Below the pieces are notes generated by a model, which saw only the letters and a list, made by a program, of their open reading frames with translations, ran no database searches and was not told the origin of the DNA. A program made the translations under genes and the position numbers. DNA of 64,000 bases from a candidate division SR1 bacterium Aalborg_AAW-1. GTDB taxonomy: Bacteria > Patescibacteriota > Gracilibacteria > Absconditabacterales > Absconditicoccaceae. The DNA lies in assembly GCA_001007975.1 (NCBI GenBank), contig CP011268.1, forward strand, positions 372,001 through 436,000. Reading direction: 5' to 3'. Shown here piece after piece: positions 47,253 through 59,080 of the stretch (its first letter is position 1; the number at the start of each line of letters is the position of its first letter).

Positions 47253-48761
47253 ATGTCTGCCCTTACTCTTATCCAAAAGATTGAACAACAAATCAATGAC
47301 GCAAATCTTGCAGAATCATTTATCGAACAAGGAACTATCATTGATATCAAAGACGGTGTAGCTACCGTATCTGGTTTACATAACGCTCAATACTCGGAGA
47401 TTGTGCTCTTTCAAAGTGGTCAGAAAGGTCTTGTTTTAGATCTTATGGAAGACTATGTTGGTATCCTTATCCTTGGAGACTATATGGGTCTTTCTCAGGG
47501 CGAAACAGTAAAAACAACCTGACAGCTTTTCTCGGTATGAGTAGGAGATGAATATATCGGTAGAGTTGTGAACGCTCTGTGAGATCCTATCGATGGAGGT
47601 AAGGCAATCACACCAAAAGAGTTTTTTCCTGTTGAAAAAGTAGCTCCAGGAGTTATTACAAGACAATCTGTAGATCAGCCTTTGCAGACAGGTATTAAAG
47701 CGATCGATGGTCTTGTACCAATTGGAAGAGGTCAAAGAGAGCTTATTATTGGAGATAGACAGACAGGAAAAACAGCAGTAGCTATCGATACTATCATCAA
47801 TCAAAAATCTGAAAACGTAATCTGTATTTATGTTGCTATTGGACAAAAAGAATCCAAAGTAGTGCGTATTGTCGAAACTCTCAAAAAAGCTGGAGCTATG
47901 AATTATACGATCGTAGTAAATGCCCCTATCAATACACCAGCAGTGATGCAATATATCGCTCCTTATGTAGGTGCTACTTTCTGAGAATATATCATGGCTC
48001 AAGGGAAAGATGCGCTTATTGTCTATGATGATCTTACCAAACATGCCTCTGCCTATAGAGAGATGTCACTTCTTCTCAGAAGACCTCCGGGGCGTGAAGC
48101 ATATCCAGGAGATGTATTTTATCTCCATTCAAGACTCCTAGAAAGAGCTTGTAGACTAAATAAAGATTATGGAGGTGGTTCATTAACTGCTCTTCCTATT
48201 ATTGAGACACAAGCAGGAGATGTGGCTGCTTATATTCCTACTAATGTGATCTCTATTACTGATGGTCAAATATACCTAGAATCTGATCTGTTCAATGCAG
48301 GTATCAAACCAGCTATCAATGTTGGACTGTCTGTATCGCGTGTGGGGTGATCTGCACAAACAGGTATTATCAAAAAAGTCGCTGGAACTTTAAAGCTAGA
48401 ACTTGCTGCTTTTAGAGAATTGGAAACGTTCGCTAAATTTTGATCAGACCTTGATAAATCTACTCAAGCAAAACTTGCTAGATGACAAAGATTGGTTGAA
48501 ATGCTCAAGCAAAAAGAAAATAGTCCACTATCATTTCACAAGCAAGCACTCATAAATTATGCAGGTATTAAAGGGTATATAGATCAAATAGAACTATCTG
48601 ATATCGCAACATTCGAACAGAAATTATACGATAAATTGGATACAACACATACATCTCTGTCAGATAAAATTCTTTCAGATAGAAAATTAACAGAAGAAAT
48701 TGAAACACAGATGAAAGAACTCATTCAAGATGTTGTTGATGAAATGGTTGCAGTGAAATAA
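47253..48761 (+). CDS. atpA: ATP synthase alpha subunit
   Basis: 502 aa. The P-loop is [18 protein letters not shown], and other anchors are [30 protein letters not shown] and the conserved [23 protein letters not shown] with [16 protein letters not shown]. It forms the non-catalytic nucleotide sites with beta. TGA-Gly codons are frequent in this frame, for example at 47521 and 47983. Confidence 0.97.
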
Positions 48762-48793
48762 ATCACATTTTAATTTATAAATTTTTTGTCTTT

Positions 48794-50191
<1,398 letters not shown>

Positions 50192-50218
50192 CTCATAATA
50201 TTCAAATACATTACTAGT

Positions 50219-50245
50219 AAAATCTACAAAATGTAGATTTTTTTT
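50219..50245 (+). terminator. Intrinsic terminator of the ATP synthase operon
   Basis: AAAATCTACA, loop AAA, TGTAGATTTT and a run of Ts. Confidence 0.9.
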
Positions 50246-50319
50246 ATTATTTCACTTGCAATATAACACTCATATAGCTAGTATCGCCCGTTGTGATTTT
50301 AGTTAATTTTCTATTAATA

Positions 50320-51999
50320 ATGAACTTATGATGACTCATATCCAAAAAAAAAGTACTATGATTGTTGCCCAATATTAAAGCATGACTGACAGTAAGTCTT
50401 ATCTCTATACCTCTATCTATATCTCTTGCTGTAGCATCAGGCGCTACTCCATTGCAATGAATATTAACTGGTATTTGGGCTTGTATCATTGCAGGATTTA
50501 CAGGGTCATCAAACTATAATATTTTCTGACCAGCAGGTGCGTTGACGGCACTGTTGATGGCATATTATGGTGCAACGAACGACATAGCTACGTTCCCACT
50601 CCTTGCTCTCGCAGTAGCTGGGCGATCCTTACTTATCTGGTTGTTACGTTTGACAAAATATGTAACACTTATTCCAGCAACAGCATTGCATGGATTTATT
50701 GCTGGAGTATCGCTCACGATAGCGTTTGGACAATTAAACACTATATTATGAATTGGAAATCTCGTGAAACATGAATCAGTGATTCAAAATCTTATAGAGA
50801 CATTTTCTCATATTTGATCGAGCAACATAACTTCTGTTATAGTATTTGTCATATGATTTGTATTTCTACAACTTTGGAAAAAGACAATTCCCTCTATTCC
50901 AGCACCCATTCCACTAGCACTACTTGGAATGGTATTCTGATGATTGATGCAGTCAGATATTATCACTTTTAATCTTCAATTGTTGGCTGATAAATTCCCA
51001 AATCTTGTATTTCATCTACGAGATTTCAATCGATTAGCTGTTGCATCAAAAAAATTTTCTTTCGATGCACTATGATTTTGGCAAACAACTCTTATAAGTG
51101 GTTTTGTGATTGCTGTGATTGCTATTTTAGAAACCATGATCTCTGCCAAAATAGCTGGTCAAATGACTCACACCAAATTTGATCAACAAAAAGAAACATT
51201 TGGTACAGCAATGGCTAATCTTGCATCAGGATTGCTTGGTTGACTACCAACAACCGCTGTACTTATCCGTACAGCTCTCAATGTAAAATCTTGAGCAACA
51301 TCATATTGGGCTGCTGTTTTCACGGGACTCTTTGTACTTATTATATCACGACTATGATTTACGTATTTTACGTATATTCCCATGGCAATTATTGCTGCTA
51401 TTTTAGTAAATATTGCTTTATGATTACTTGATTTTAAGCACTATCGTGAAATTTACAAATTTGATCGCTATGATGCCATTATCTTAACTATTGTAGCATT
51501 CGTAACATTCTTATCTGATCCTGTATATGGTGTTTTAACAGGCGTATCGCTAAGTCTTTTGAGATATCTCAAACACAGTACTGAGCAATGTCCGTATCTC
51601 ACATTATTTAGACAGGGTAAATTTGTAGAGAAGACCAAACTTACCAAATACCTGCCTCATCAGCAAGATGGTGATCTTTTGGTTATTAAATTTACAGGAG
51701 AAATATCATTTTTATCTGTTTCGACCATCCAAGAATCTATTGAAAAAATACATATCAGACCCGTGATTGTGTTTGCATTTAGTAATGTGGCACGTATAGA
51801 TTTAGATGGCGTAGAAACTCTTGAGCATCTCTTACATCATTTGGATAATGAAGGTATAGAATACCACTTTTCTGGGCTTTCACGTTATCTTAAAGAACAG
51901 CTTGCTAAAACTCATTGTTATCATCTTCTCGTCAAAAAAGACAGAGTACATTATGCTACTGCCGATGCTATTGAAATATTGATGAAGAAAGAGTTATAG
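50320..51999 (+). CDS. SulP-family anion transporter with STAS domain
   Basis: 559 aa from ATG 50320, where codons 4-5 are TGA-TGA. The SulP signature ISIPLSISLAVASGATPLQGILTG is followed by NYNIFGPAGALTAL (family: GPxGALSxxl), about 12 spans, and a C-terminal STAS domain (GEISFLSVSTIQESIEKI, FSNVARIDLDGVETLEHLL). SulP proteins move sulfate, bicarbonate or other anions. A BicA-like or sulfate role cannot be chosen from sequence. It is 128 bp after atpD, behind the operon terminator. Gly codons in the membrane part are often TGA. Confidence 0.9.
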
Positions 52000-52123
52000 G
52001 ATTATCATAATATACAATTATTTTATGGAACCCATAATCATCTATGAAAAACACTTGCAATTTAGTAGTAAATTATGTATAAAGGAAAGTTCAAACTTTT
52101 TTATATTGTTCGTCGCAAAGACT

Positions 52124-52405
52124 ATGGCACACAAAAAAGCCACCGGTGCGGTTAAAAACGTACACGACTCTAATGCTCAATACCGTGGTATTAAAGTATT
52201 TGGAGGTCAATCTATCCATGCTGGAGGGATTATTGTAAGACAAGCTGGAGCTAAATATAAGCTTGGAGCTAATGTATACGAAGGAAATGATTTCACTATT
52301 CATGCTGCTATTGATGGAGTAGTAACTTTCTCAAAGAAAAAAGTAGAAAGATTTGATGGAAGAAAATATCTTCGTACTCATGTAAGTGTTACTCCAAACG
52401 CATAA
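52124..52405 (+). CDS. rpmA: Ribosomal protein bL27
   Basis: 93 aa. The start at 52124 (MAHKKATGAVKN) is chosen over an upstream in-frame ATG because L27 begins MAHKKxxGs. The body has SNAQYRGIKVFGGQSIHAGGIIVRQ and VYEGNDFTIHAAIDGVV (family: GxNVGxGkDxTLFA). The peptidyl-transferase N-terminus is present without a cleavable extension. bL21, its usual neighbour, is not here. Confidence 0.96.
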   Translation: MAHKKATGAVKNVHDSNAQYRGIKVFGGQSIHAGGIIVRQAGAKYKLGANVYEGNDFTIHAAIDGVVTFSKKKVERFDGRKYLRTHVSVTPNA

Positions 52406-52434
52406 TTTTTTAATTTTTCATTGTCACTATTCGA

Positions 52435-52665
52435 ATGGGAGCAATTGGACCAAAAAAGAAAAGATCTATTCACAAAAGAAATGTAAGACATGCATCTTGG
52501 GAAAGAGACATATTAAAGAAACTCTCAAACATGGTTTCTTTGAGTACTTGTACGAATTGTGGAACGCCTAAACTTGCTCACAGAGTATGTAAAGCGTGTG
52601 GATACTATAAAGGAAAACAAGTTCTTACTATTAAATCTAAGGGAGCTAACGTGATCGACGCGTAG
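52435..52665 (+). CDS. rpmF: Ribosomal protein bL32
   Basis: 76 aa. [16 protein letters not shown] is the typical N-terminus (PKRKxSxxrrxxRRa), and the zinc ribbon [20 protein letters not shown] (C-x2-C...C-x2-C) is intact, so it is the zinc-binding form. It is 29 bp after bL27. If the Fur-family gene at 2373 is a zinc sensor, a zinc-dependent bL32 is relevant. Confidence 0.95.
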   Translation: MGAIGPKKKRSIHKRNVRHASWERDILKKLSNMVSLSTCTNCGTPKLAHRVCKACGYYKGKQVLTIKSKGANVIDA

Positions 52666-52719
52666 TCCTCTTTTTTCGTCAGGAATAGATTTTTTATCGT
52701 TTGTTCATAACAAGAGCCT

Positions 52720-53214
52720 ATGGGTATTCAAGCAAGGATTGTAAGTAGAAAAATATGGATTATGTCACTCTATGAACAATTAGCTGCACAACAAGCTCAG
52801 GAACAATCAAACAATTACGATTTTCAATTATTTGAAGACGTTTCGCTTACCATGGTCCAAATGGTCTATATGGCGGAACGGTTTTTTACAAACGAAGATA
52901 AAACAAAAGAACAAATTACTGACATGGTGGATGTATGATTTTTGAAACCTATGATTCAACAGTGGAAAACATATTATCCAGCAGTTATTGCTGCAGTCAA
53001 CAACAATTCTACGAGTTTCGGATTTGAAAAAATGGATCCTATTGACAAGGCAATCTTCTTAGGTTGATGAGTAGAATATCTTGTTCACAAAACGCCATTG
53101 AAAATTATTATGAATGAAATGATTGAAATCGCAAAAAGATATGGAGATGAAGGAGCACCTAAACTTATCAATGGAATAGGTCATAAAGTTATGGAAGAAT
53201 TAACAGTAGAATAA
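52720..53214 (+). CDS. nusB: NusB-family antitermination factor
   Basis: 164 aa. The C-terminal part is diagnostic: FGFEKMDPIDKAIFLGGGVEYL, TPLKIIMNEMIEIAKRYGD and EGAPKLINGIGHKVMEEL (family: tPxxVxINEAVELAKxyg...kFVNGvLdk). The N-terminus is less conserved and starts MGIQARIVSRKIW. NusB with NusE (S10) promotes rRNA antitermination. It follows bL32 on the same strand, 54 bp on. Confidence 0.88.
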
Positions 53215-53298
53215 TCTTCTCTTGAAAATACATCATAGTTTTCGTATACTGAGAGCTATGATATTAGATTCGATAGATGTCCAAGTTGAATAATAACT

Positions 53299-53400
53299 GG
53301 GAGCTTGTAGTTCAATGGGACTATATCCGATAACAAATTATTTCATTACCTTGGGGCTGATAGCTCGAAAGTCGGGTATGTATCCGACTACCATCTTATA
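53299..53400 (+). pseudogene. tRNA 5'-half remnants upstream of tRNA-Lys(CTT)
   Basis: CTTGGGGCTGATAGCTC at 53350-53366 is identical to the start of the intact tRNA at 53409-53425, 59 bp later. An earlier, more diverged copy starts near 53299 (GGGAGCTTGTAGTTCAATGG). Both copies end in a similar ATCCGA...TAACAAAT segment and have no T-arm. They look like tandem partial duplications. Confidence 0.55.
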
Positions 53401-53412
53401 ACAAATATCTTG

Positions 53413-53485
53413 GGGCTGATAGCTCAGTCGGTAGAGCAGAAGACTCTTAATCTTTTGGTCGCGGGTTCGAATCCCGCTCAGCCCA
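53413..53485 (+). tRNA. tRNA-Lys (anticodon CTT)
   Basis: 73 nt. Acceptor GGGCTGA pairs with TCAGCCC, discriminator A. D-arm GCTCAGTCGGTAGAGC, anticodon loop CTCTTAA, T-arm GCGGGTTCGAATCCCGC. CCA is not encoded. This complements the TTT tRNA-Lys at 33845. Confidence 0.95.
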
Positions 53486-53492
53486 ATAAACT

Positions 53493-53518
53493 CTCTAGCT
53501 TCGGTTAGAGATTTTTTT
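53493..53518 (+). terminator. Intrinsic terminator after tRNA-Lys(CTT)
   Basis: CTCTAGC, UUCG tetraloop, GTTAGAG (one G-U pair) and a T run. Confidence 0.88.
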
Positions 53519-53537
53519 CATTAAAAAATATAGTTCA

Positions 53538-53604
53538 GGAGGTATACATCACGAGGTACGAGTGTAGAGTAGGATATAAGGGTTCGAATACTGTCGTACC
53601 TCCA
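53538..53604 (+). pseudogene. Degenerate tRNA-like element
   Basis: GGAGGTA at 53538 pairs perfectly with TACCTCC at 53597, with a discriminator A, and a GGTTCGAAT T-loop-like string lies in between. The T-arm and D-arm stems do not pair in the canonical way and the total is only 67 nt. It is followed at 53615-53629 by a 15-nt copy of the tRNA-Lys 3' end plus its trailer. A functional tRNA is unlikely. Confidence 0.4.
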
Positions 53605-53630
53605 GACATTTCCAGCTCAGCCCAATAAAG

Positions 53631-53663
53631 CACAGAGCCCGAAATATGGTACTGTGTTTTTTT
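53631..53663 (+). terminator. Weak terminator after the tRNA-like region
   Basis: CACAG/CTGTG, 16-nt loop, then a run of seven Ts. It implies that the degenerate segment may be transcribed. Confidence 0.45.
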
Positions 53664-53724
53664 ATTTGCAAAAATAAAGTAATAACATTATAAACCTTAT
53701 AAACTTTACAAACACTACAACCTT

Positions 53725-55110
53725 ATGAAACTTAAAAACTTCCTCCTCTTCAAATATTATCAACTCCTCGGACGACTCGCTCATCGCTATCTTGCGAAAC
53801 GAAAACCACTTATCATTGGTATCAATGGGAGTGTTGGAAAAACCTCATGTAGGATGATAATTGATGATGTGCTTCAAGCAAATCTCTGAGATCAACTCAT
53901 TATCTACACCAGTCCAAAAAACTTTAATGGTGAACTCGGAATGTCTCTCAGTATTTTCAAGATCGAAGAATGGACGCCATCCGTGTCAGGTATGATATCT
54001 GTTTTAAAGACCATCATTAGCCAGTTTAAATCCTCTGCCAGCAAACCTTATGATATCCTTATTTTAGAATACGGTATCGATCGTCCGAGAGAAATGGAAT
54101 TTTTGTGTAGTATTTGTAAACCACATATTAGTATCTTGACGAAGCTCGATGCTGTTCATAGTCTCCAATTTGGTACTGCAGAAGATATTGCCAATGAAGA
54201 GTTAAAATTACAAAAAAACACTCTCCTCAAGTGCTACATCAACAATAATGATCCTCACGGGATGAATCTAATCTCTTCTTTGCAGACAAAGGTAGCAATC
54301 TATAACACTCAACACAACACAATACTAGAAAAAGGAATCATCTGAGCGACAGATTATACGATCTATCATAATGATCACAGCGAACCATCACTCACTGCTC
54401 CGATTTGTTCTCAGTCTACTCTTCATGTTGGTGGTATGACCATGGATTTTGCTACTGATTGTATTGGTCAGATTCATCATGATTATGTAGCATTAGCCTA
54501 TGATATCACTGAGACGATAAGAAAACAGTACAATCTCGCACCGATCACGATGAAGACTGCTCTTTCACTCCATCTCCAAGCTGGTAGGATGTCGATATTC
54601 GAAGGGATACATGACAGCATCATCATCGATAGTACCTACAATAGTTCTCCCCTCAGCGTGAGAAAAGTAATCGAAGAATCATTGATGGTAAAAAACAAGT
54701 TATTTTCTGACAGACCGACACTGTATATTCTTGGAGAAATGAGAGAATTAGGAGAGAGTGAAACCCAACACCATCTCGAACTTGCTGATTATCTACTGAG
54801 TAAACTCCACCCAAACGATCAAGTACTACTCTTGTGACAAGCGATGACCCACACGTATAATAAAATCCTAGGAAATAAAAAACAGGAAATAGGAACTATC
54901 TCTCACTATCTCGATCGACATGATGTCGCAACGAAAGCACAAGAAATCATAGAAACCAAGAAGCAAGAAATAGGAACTAAATTCTTTATCATAGCCAAAG
55001 GCAGCCAAAATACGATCTTTCTCGAAGAAGTAGTGAAATCACTCCTAGCTCATAGCGAAGATGCGAGTAAACTCACGAGACAAGGATCACGACGAGAAAA
55101 TAAAAAATAA
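53725..55110 (+). CDS. Mur ligase family protein, MurF-like
   Basis: 461 aa. The ATP-binding loop is PLIIGINGSVGKTSCRMIID (family: VxVTGSxGKTTTK). Central domain: PYDILILEYGIDRPREMEFL and LTKLDAVHSLQFGT; a HNDPHG-like INNNDPHGMNL; C-terminal IIIDSTYNSSPLSVRKVIE (MurF: DDxYNAnPxSmxxAl) and TLYILGEMRELGESETQHH. MurF adds D-Ala-D-Ala to the UDP-MurNAc-tripeptide for peptidoglycan. The N-terminal substrate domain is reduced and replaced by a basic helix (KNFLLFKYYQLLGRLAHRYL), so a related ligase role is possible. TGA-Gly codons are few. Confidence 0.83.
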
Positions 55111-55139
55111 TAATAAACTTTATGATATTATTATAACAC

Positions 55140-55715
55140 ATGAAACTACGAGTATCTCTTCTCCTACTTTGTTCACTTGTGTTACTCACAGGATGTACAC
55201 TATGAATACAATCTACAAAGCCTGAACCTGAAACTCCAACAACAGGAATCGTGGTCGAAACCACAACTCCTACTCTGACTACAACAGGAATTTCACTTAC
55301 TAGTCCTGCCTACAGTCTTAATGAAATAACTGGATCAAACATTCCACTTACTTACTCAGGAAATGATTTTACCTTATATAAAATCACCAATCTTTCGACT
55401 AATAAATGGACATATTTTGTGATCTATAACTGATCTCGATCAGAGTTTTCAAAAGTCAGAGAATCCAATATGTTCAGTGGTGAAGTCATGAGTGCAACAG
55501 GGACGACACTATCAGATATCTCTTTCGCTACCCTTACAGGAGCAGATGATATTGCCTGGAATCATGTACAAGTCCCTATTGACTGGACACTACTCGTCCA
55601 TGAAACAAACAACAAACTCTATGTCCTTGATTTCGATGATCCTAGTGGATTACAAAACAATATGTCCTACGCAGATATTCAATCCCTAATACAATATATT
55701 TCTTTCATAAAATAA
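55140..55715 (+). CDS. Predicted lipoprotein
   Basis: 191 aa. Signal peptide MKLRVSLLLLCSLVLLTGC with lipobox LTGC. A Thr/Pro-rich linker follows (TPTTGIVVETTTPTLTTTG), then a beta-rich domain (YSGNDFTLYKITNLSTNKWT, NHVQVPIDWTLLVHETNNK). It lies 30 bp after the MurF-like gene on the same strand, so the two may be co-transcribed. Function unknown; a cell-surface role is likely. Confidence 0.82.
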
Positions 55716-55789
55716 AATATTGACTTTGAAATTTAAATTCATTATATATAAACAGAAAAATACTAAAAAATTAAATAAATATATAAATC

Positions 55790-56269
55790 ATGAAAAAAGA
55801 ATCTATTTTATGTTCTGGAGATGATGTTATTATCATTGGACAGAAAGGTACTATTTTTGAAAACAAAGATGGTACGGTTAAAGAAATTAATCTTTCTACT
55901 AAAAAAGCTATTATTCATTTTCATCAAAATTATTCTTATATTTTTGGATATGAATACCAACAAGGTATTACAACTCATGAATTTGACTTTGATGATCTTA
56001 AAAAAATAGATCTAAGTTTGAAAGATAATATAACAAGAAAAGCAAACCGATTATTTGGAAAAATGTATCATTCATTATATAGTTTGAAATATTCATTTTC
56101 AAACAATAACGAGTGTATGCATAAAGAATGTAATAACCAGGCAAGTAAAAGAATACTTTATAATTGCTGGGGAACTGTCTGTGAATACGATGTATGTATT
56201 CAACATGAAAAGTTAGATGGCATAGCTGGAGATGGCTTTGAATGTAAAACAAACTATAAAGTCTCGTAA
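55790..56269 (+). CDS. Hypothetical protein with Cys-rich C-terminus
   Basis: 159 aa with no TGA codons, although it has about a dozen glycines, mostly GGA/GGT. The N-terminal half is beta-like (DDVIIIGQKGTIFENKDG, TKKAIIHFHQNYSYIFGYE), a possible SH3/KOW-type fold. The C-terminus has ECMHKECNNQASKRILYNC and VCEYDVCIQHEKLDGIAG, a likely zinc-binding set of Cys and His. The absence of TGA could mean recent arrival from a standard-code genome or chance. The strong terminator follows. Confidence 0.65.
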   Translation: MKKESILCSGDDVIIIGQKGTIFENKDGTVKEINLSTKKAIIHFHQNYSYIFGYEYQQGITTHEFDFDDLKKIDLSLKDNITRKANRLFGKMYHSLYSLKYSFSNNNECMHKECNNQASKRILYNCWGTVCEYDVCIQHEKLDGIAGDGFECKTNYKVS

Positions 56270-56286
56270 TTTATTAAAAAAAAGAG

Positions 56287-56310
56287 CCCCGCGAATCGCG
56301 GGGTTTTCTT
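56287..56310. terminator. Bidirectional intrinsic terminator, GC-rich
   Basis: CCCCGCG, loop AAT, CGCGGGG with a T run downstream and an A run upstream. It separates the convergent 159-aa gene and the small membrane-protein gene. Confidence 0.9.
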
Positions 56311-56542
56311 ATACATCATAACCACCTCCACCTACTGGTCCTTCATACTTAGGATCATTGACAGAAGATTTTTCTCGTTCACGATCTCGCAATACTAAGA
56401 ACGTCATAAATAAGGCGCCAAAAACAAGAACCATAAATAACATAATAACAGAAACTATTGATTTCTCCAGCTCAGCGGGTTTGTGTGAAGCAAATCCCAA
56501 TAATGGGATAAAAATACACATAAGAATAATGGCTTTTTTCAT
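56309..56542 (-). CDS. Small secreted/membrane protein
   Basis: 77 aa. Two hydrophobic segments: an N-terminal one (MKKAIILMCIFIPLLGFASH), probably a signal peptide, and a second VIMLFMVLVFGALFMTFLVL. The tail is polar with GGGG. The 15 bp just before its ATG match those before the acidic gene at 19113. The function is unknown. Confidence 0.65.
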   Translation of the reverse strand: MKKAIILMCIFIPLLGFASHKPAELEKSIVSVIMLFMVLVFGALFMTFLVLRDREREKSSVNDPKYEGPVGGGGYDV

Positions 56543-56610
56543 AATAATTTATTTTTAGGGTTTCGTATTGTTTATAATATAAACAAATTATACATATAAG
56601 TCAATATTAT

Positions 56611-57264
56611 CTACTTCTCAATCTTATACCCAAACCCCTTTAAAGTCTGAATGAGTTCACGATCGAGTTTACGGCGAAGATTAGCGATATAGACATCCAA
56701 CTTATCAGTGTTTTCAAACAATGAATCCCCTCACCATACATATTCAATCACATCAGCACGTGAGACTGGAAGACCACGATGACGAATCAGATATTCGAGA
56801 ATATAAAATTCCTTGATCGTAAGATTCACTTCTTCTCCTGATTTCATGACGCGTCTGGTTTCTAATTGTACCACAATATCCTGATAAGAAAATTCTTCAT
56901 CCTTACCCACAGTTCTCTTATACAAGGCACGAATACGAGCAACCAATTCATCCAGATCAAATGGTTTCACAAGATAATCATCAAATCCCTGATCAAAACC
57001 TTCAAGCTTGTCAGACAATTCTCCTTTGGCCGTTAGCATAATCATAGGTATTGTTGAATGACTACGAATTTTTTTACACAATTCTATACCGTTCATCTTG
57101 GGCAACATCCAATCAACAACTAAAAGATCATAATTATACTGTTGTACCATCTCTCGTCACTGTTCTCCATCATAGGCACAATCGATAGTAATATCTTCCA
57201 TTGCACAAAAATCCTGAATATTATGTGCTATCGTAACATTATCCTCAACAAGTAAAATACGCAT
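56611..57264 (-). CDS. OmpR-family response regulator
   Basis: 217 aa. The receiver domain starts MRILLVEDNVTIAHNIQDF with phosphoacceptor Asp51 (LLVVDWMLPKMNG), and the conserved Thr/Lys are at MLTAKGE and VKPFD. The winged helix follows (LTIKEFYILEYLIRHRGLP, SRADVIEYVWGGDSLFENT, DVYIANLRRKLDRELIQT). It lies 22 bp downstream of the histidine kinase gene on the same strand and is almost certainly its partner. Targets are not visible in the window. Confidence 0.94.
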
Positions 57265-57286
57265 ACTCTATAGAAAAAAATAAAGA

Positions 57287-58549
57287 TTATTCTGACCAGA
57301 TAAGAGTAAAGAAAATACGATCTCCTTGCAACTGGGCAGTGATAGTCCAACCGAGACGATCGACTAACTGACGTACAATAGTCAATCCCAAACCATGACT
57401 TGTACCATCTGTTCTTGAAGAATCAGCTCTATAAAATGGTTCTCGTATCATATCAATATCGAGTTGTTGTGTCGTATCATATCTATTAGAAATGAGCATC
57501 TTTCCTGTCGTTATGGTTATATCAATACTCGTATCTGGTAGAGCATATTTATAGGCATTGGTTATCAAATTCGTCAGTAGAGATTCCAAAACCATAGCAT
57601 CTGAAATCAGGACAAGTTTTTTAGGAAATGATTGTATAATCGATACTCATGGTGAAAGATGTTGTTCACGATCGAGAATCCTATTCGTCATAGCAACAAT
57701 ATCAACAGGTTCTTCATCTAAGGTATCTTGACGCATCGTCGTCATCAAACGATCAATAAGTGATTTCATTGCAATTGTTGTATCCTTAATGGCTACGATC
57801 TGTGGTGAATTCTCTCCTTTTTTCTTCAACACATCGACAGCACTAGATATGGTCATGAGTGGTGTTTTGAGTTCATGAGAAGCATGAGTAACAAATTGTT
57901 TCAGTCTTGATGTCTGAGAAGCAATTGTCTGCATAGCATGACTAAAAGCTGAACTTACCTGTTGGAGCTCATCATGATCTGGTCAGACGACAAAATGTTT
58001 ATAAGATTCTGGATCTTGGACTTGTTGAATATGACGAGTAAGACTATATAATGGTTTCAACCCACGTTTCACAACCCAGAGCGATACCATATAACTAATA
58101 CCCGCAAACACTATCGCACAGATAAGGGTAATGTAAATAAGTAAAAGTTGACTATCAATCAAACCATCAACTGAAGTAAGAACTACTCAATGATTATAAT
58201 CAATACGATAGTGCCAAATTTGATCATTATATACAATCAAATCAAACCATCCTTTACGATTATCTAAAAGACTCATAAATTCTTTATTATCAATAATAAG
58301 TGGCTCTTGACCACGCCACATAGGACGAGAAAATCTATCAAATAACTGTATTTCCTGTGGCTGAGATGACAATCATCATTGATCATTAAACTCCAAGGTA
58401 ATTTTATTTTTTCACCCATTAGGAAGACGCGTATCGATAATACGATACCAAGATACAAAAAATATTGTATTAATGACAATTCCAAAAATTAGAATAAGTA
58501 AGGTTACATATCCAGCAAACAATAAACTAATACGCTTGGAAGTTGTCAT
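57287..58549 (-). CDS. Membrane histidine kinase
   Basis: 420 aa from ATG 58549. Two membrane helices (ISLLFAGYVTLLILIFGIVIN and LLIYITLICAIVFAGISYMV) flank an extracytoplasmic sensor of about 115 residues, then a HAMP-like segment. HisKA is FVTHASHELKTPLMTISSAV with the phosphorylated His in SHELKTP, and the ATPase has ESLLTNLITNAYKYA (N box), DSSRTDGTSHGLGLTIVRQLV (G boxes). It is the first gene of the two-component operon and the sensor domain has no recognised ligand motif. Confidence 0.94.
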
Positions 58550-58676
58550 AACGTCCCTATATCCAAGAAACTAAAGATTTCTTATTATACTCTACTATTC
58601 TTACAAAATCAATCAATTGTACAGAGAAGTTGTTATAAACATATAAACAACAACCTTAAATAAAACTTAATATCTT

Positions 58677-59051
58677 CTACCCCAAACGTTGCGTATGTTT
58701 GTCTTTTTTGTATTTACTAATGTTTTTGAGTTTTTGGATACGATTAAGACGAGTCATATGTTCGTCTCTCACTTCATCAATATTTCGCTCAGATGAAAAC
58801 AATTTTGCAACTTCAGTAATATAATGTTTCATTTCACGATGATAATTAGAATAGAGTTCTACTCTTTGCAACAGTTCTATTTGTTTATATAATACAAAAA
58901 ATCTCTCCTCAACATCATGTTGTTTAATCTCTACATTACGAAACATTCTAAAAAGATTTTTCATCATTTTTTCTAAGAGATTGATACATTTTTGACGTTG
59001 ATATTTTGCTAATTGTTTGGGTGAAAGTGTATTAGGAGAAATTGTACTCAT
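58677..59051 (-). CDS. Hypothetical helical basic protein
   Basis: 124 aa from ATG 59051. Basic and helical (LAKYQRQKCINLLEKMMKN, MFRNVEIKQHDVEERFFVL, RLNRIQKLKNISKYKKDKH). No signal, membrane span or known motif. It lies 29 bp downstream of the Xer recombinase gene on the same strand, so it may be co-transcribed. Confidence 0.6.
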   Translation of the reverse strand: MSTISPNTLSPKQLAKYQRQKCINLLEKMMKNLFRMFRNVEIKQHDVEERFFVLYKQIELLQRVELYSNYHREMKHYITEVAKLFSSERNIDEVRDEHMTRLNRIQKLKNISKYKKDKHTQRLG

Positions 59052-59080
59052 ACCAATCAAAATAAGAATGAAAACGATTA

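Noticed and set aside
53538-53604. A working tRNA, possibly a special glycine tRNA for UGA
   Set aside because: Only the acceptor stem and a T-loop-like string fit. The D and T arms do not pair, the length is 67 nt and no UCA anticodon sits in a proper loop.
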